Below, one piece after another: positions 5,277 through 6,801 of a stretch of 6,801 nucleotides of DNA. The first letter of the stretch is position 1; every line of letters starts with the position of its first letter. Position numbers and translations under genes: made by a program. Source of the stretch: Syntrophaceae bacterium UBA3084 (lineage in GTDB: Bacteria > Desulfobacterota > Syntrophia > Syntrophales > UBA6807); assembly GCA_002367335.1 (NCBI GenBank), contig DFBI01000194.1, positions 13,879-20,679 on the forward strand, given 5' to 3'. The notes below the pieces were generated by a model. That model was not told the DNA's origin. It did not search any database and saw nothing but the letters and a program-made list of their open reading frames with translations.

Positions 5277-5861
5277 TCATACGAAATTTCCCTTTAATGA
5301 ATCAATGACCTGGTTTATCCTTTGCCTAACCTTCTTGTAGTCCACTTTTTCCCATGATTCCAGAAGAGGGATGTATTTACTGTCTCCTGTGGCTCCAACC
5401 TTATCAAGGAGCATCCATATCAACTCTCTGTTTTTGTCCTTCAAAGAAGTCATGAGAAAATGTTTTGTGCCACCTTCAAGCATCTTATTAAACTCCTGCA
5501 GTAGTTCATCGGAGTATGTATTCATTTCTATTTTCCATCCCTTCGGCATGTACACCAGAAGGGGCAGGCGGTAATCATATTCAATAGCCAGATAGCCATT
5601 GATAATGACCCAGTCAATTTTTTGTGTAATTTCTTTGATTGTAAGATGATGAAAATACCCATAAACAGGGCTTCTATCCAAGTTCAGCTCAAAAACCTTC
5701 TTATCCCTGGAGCCCTTTAGTATCTTTGCAAGGAGATTTCTTCCGCCCCGCATGATCAGATCATCAGCCCCTCTTAAGACAGCCTTTATCTCATCAAAAG
5801 GGAGTTCTGAAACATCCCCAGCATCAAGTTGAACAGATACCTTTCTTACTCGTTTGCTCAT
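5277..5861 (-). CDS. RQC-minor-type winged-helix DNA-binding protein
   Basis: The protein has 194 residues. Residues about 25-112 form a winged-helix unit (AVLRGADDLIMRGGRNLLAK, ILKGSRDKKVFEL, SPVYGYFHHLTIKEITQKID, NGYLAIEYDYRLPLLVYMPKGW). The pattern LLAKILKGS...VYGY...DW.I.NGYL...YDYRLP...GW is the one I know from proteins annotated 'RQC-minor-1 family DNA-binding protein', related to the RQC domain of RecQ helicases. No helicase domain is present. The C-terminal part (about 140-190, KDKNRELIWMLLDKVGATGD, SKYIPLLESWE) looks like a short HEAT-type helical repeat. A role in sensing or binding DNA ends or structures is inference. No strong ribosome site precedes the ATG. The gene lies upstream of the TPR gene and cas4 relic on the same strand. 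Confidence 0.78.
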   Translation of the reverse strand: MSKRVRKVSVQLDAGDVSELPFDEIKAVLRGADDLIMRGGRNLLAKILKGSRDKKVFELNLDRSPVYGYFHHLTIKEITQKIDWVIINGYLAIEYDYRLPLLVYMPKGWKIEMNTYSDELLQEFNKMLEGGTKHFLMTSLKDKNRELIWMLLDKVGATGDSKYIPLLESWEKVDYKKVRQRINQVIDSLKGNFV

Positions 5862-5974
5862 TCAGTTATTCTTATCGGAACTTTAAGCCTTCTGCAGAAC
5901 AGGCACGATATCGCTATCAGGAAAACTGCTTCTTCAAAACTTCTATAAATGGGAAGAAGAAAAAGCAAGGAAGT

Positions 5975-6529
5975 TCACTCTGTTTTGGAACCCAAATTCA
6001 TCAATAAGTCTTTCCGGTTCTCAGGAGGGGTAATTACTGCCCCATTCAGGGAATGCTGCCACTTGGTATCATCAAACCCTACTGGATAATCAAAACCTCT
6101 ACAGATTTGCATATCGAATTTAAACTTCCCCGCGCACCCGCAGCAAGGGCTAATATTTCATTCCTCGTCAATTTTTGAGAATTGGGTCCCTCTCTCAGGG
6201 AAAAACCCTTTGAACAACGCATAGGTTTATCGTGACTTTCATCTATTGAAATAACAAGCAGTTTTGCACCTTCATAGCGTACTGTTTTTATATGTATCGG
6301 AACCCGGGGGTCGCAATTATTGGCAATATCCTGGATTTTCGAACGTGCCGTGTTGTCAGTGGAGCAGCCTGTAATTCCGCCATCATCCACGACTCCTACG
6401 ATAATTTTACCCCCGGATGCATTGGCAAAGGCAACCATCTCTCTGTCGAGACTTTCCCCAACCTGCTTTTTGAACTCAACAAAATAACCCTCGCCTTGTT
6501 TGATAAGTCCCTATAATGCTTTTCTTCAT
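5975..6529 (-). pseudogene. Schlafen/AlbA_2-domain protein, frameshifted and truncated
   Basis: AlbA_2 proteins are putative DNA-binding or RNase-like regulators, often joined to an ATPase-like domain and winged helix. The proposed start ATG at 6529 has AAGGAG at 6535-6540. The original frame must change three times, each time as if one base were lost. The first is in the short A-run (6520-6523), giving KHYRDL; the second is near 6505, giving IKQGEGYFVEFKKQVGESLD. That frame then runs on through REMVAFANASGGKIIVGVVDDGG, KIQDIANNCDP and GFSLREGPNSQKLTRNEI. The third, near 6122-6135, gives KFDMQICRGFDYPVGFDD and PPENRKDLLMNLGS, with TGA at 5975. The QGE...EFK and FANASGG...GV.DDG motifs are diagnostic of AlbA_2. 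The rest of the usual 400-plus residues is missing. Weak similarity (FPDSDI) may continue to about 5880. Assembly errors could mimic the frameshifts. Confidence 0.83.
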
Positions 6530-6534
6530 TGCTG

Positions 6535-6540
6535 CTCCTT
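6535..6540 (-). promoter_or_regulatory. Shine-Dalgarno site of the AlbA_2 pseudogene
   Basis: AAGGAG on the minus strand, 5 bases before the ATG at 6529, marks the original start. It shows that the long open frame beginning with the Met at 6438 is only an internal part of the gene. Confidence 0.65.
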
Positions 6541-6580
6541 CAGTATCAACATTCTCTGTTGCTTGAAATATTCGCTTTCA

Positions 6581-6801
6581 TTATTTAAGTGTTGCGTCCC
6601 CAGAATTAGATTCCTTTATTATTTTCCAGTAACCGCCTTTAGCCGGACCAATACGAGTAATTTTACCCTCCGCTTTAAGTTTTGATATATGTTTTTTTAC
6701 TCCACGTTCTGTAATTCCGATTTGTTCCGCAATTTCCGGGATAGTTATATTTTTATTCTCTTGCATGCACAGTACGATTTTCAGTGAACTTTTCAGTGAA
6801 C
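6581..6801 (-). CDS. C-terminal winged-helix domain of a larger protein (5' end outside window)
   Basis: The minus frame is open from the window edge to the stop at 6581. The readable end is MQENKNITIPEIAEQIGITE, RGVKKHISKLKAEGKITRIG, PAKGGYWKII, a helix-turn-helix plus wing. It is of the kind that closes AlbA_2/HATPase_c_4 (RecG-like) regulators, where 'GPAKGGYWE' is the usual last motif. The frame continues upstream without a stop (SLKSSLKIVLC before MQEN), and no ribosome site precedes that Met, so I read it as the tail of a longer gene rather than a 61-residue protein. A short direct repeat (GTTCACTGAAAA twice, 6801-6778) codes for the linker. It ends 51 bases before the start of the AlbA_2 pseudogene, suggesting tandem paralogues or a rearranged single gene. 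Confidence 0.72.
   Translation of the reverse strand, partial: SLKSSLKIVLCMQENKNITIPEIAEQIGITERGVKKHISKLKAEGKITRIGPAKGGYWKIIKESNSGDATLK

Noticed and set aside
6079..6438. Intact 119-residue AlbA_2 protein starting at 6438
   Set aside because: The conserved QGE...EFK motif lies upstream in the same frame, and the FDYP motif downstream in another frame, so this is only the middle of a broken gene.

Overview
The window reads as a chromosomal stretch from a Gram-negative bacterium, most likely a Desulfobacterota (deltaproteobacterial) lineage. This is inferred from the style of the proteins and from the 'GTCATTCCCG ... CGGGAATGAC' dispersed repeat; no rRNA or other firm taxonomic marker is present. 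Every intact gene is on the minus strand, so the order below follows transcription, from high to low coordinates.

Right end (6801-5862): the C-terminal winged-helix tail of a protein that enters from outside the window, then a broken Schlafen/AlbA_2-type gene (6529-5975) with three apparent single-base frameshifts. Middle (5861-3704): an intact RQC-minor-like winged-helix DNA-binding protein, an intact TPR protein, and 6 bases further on a dead cas4. The cas4 keeps its iron-sulfur ends but has lost the catalytic core of the nuclease through an in-frame internal deletion, and also carries a stop codon and a frameshift.

CRISPR relic (3703-3448): directly after cas4 come an A/T-rich leader-like sequence with a possible promoter, one 37-nt repeat ending GGATTGAAAC, a 34-nt spacer, and a GC-rich half repeat that looks like type I-C. 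No cas1, cas2 or interference genes are visible. A second copy of the leader/repeat junction (33 of 39 bases identical) lies about 1.2 kb away at 2312-2350. Between the two copies are a secreted basic-tailed protein gene (3226-2717) and, on the plus strand, a fragment of a thiolase gene (2374-2588).

Left part (2301-1): a possible promoter, a composite palindromic repeat forming the 5' leader, a Na+/Ca2+ exchanger-family membrane protein (2001-937), and an ABC-F ATPase (940-1, running off the window) whose start overlaps the exchanger stop by 4 bases. This part looks like ordinary genome.

The main story is a decayed CRISPR adaptation locus, possibly a junction of two repeat types, still attached to two intact genes (TPR and RQC-minor-like) that may have been its accessory neighbours or may simply be flanking genes.
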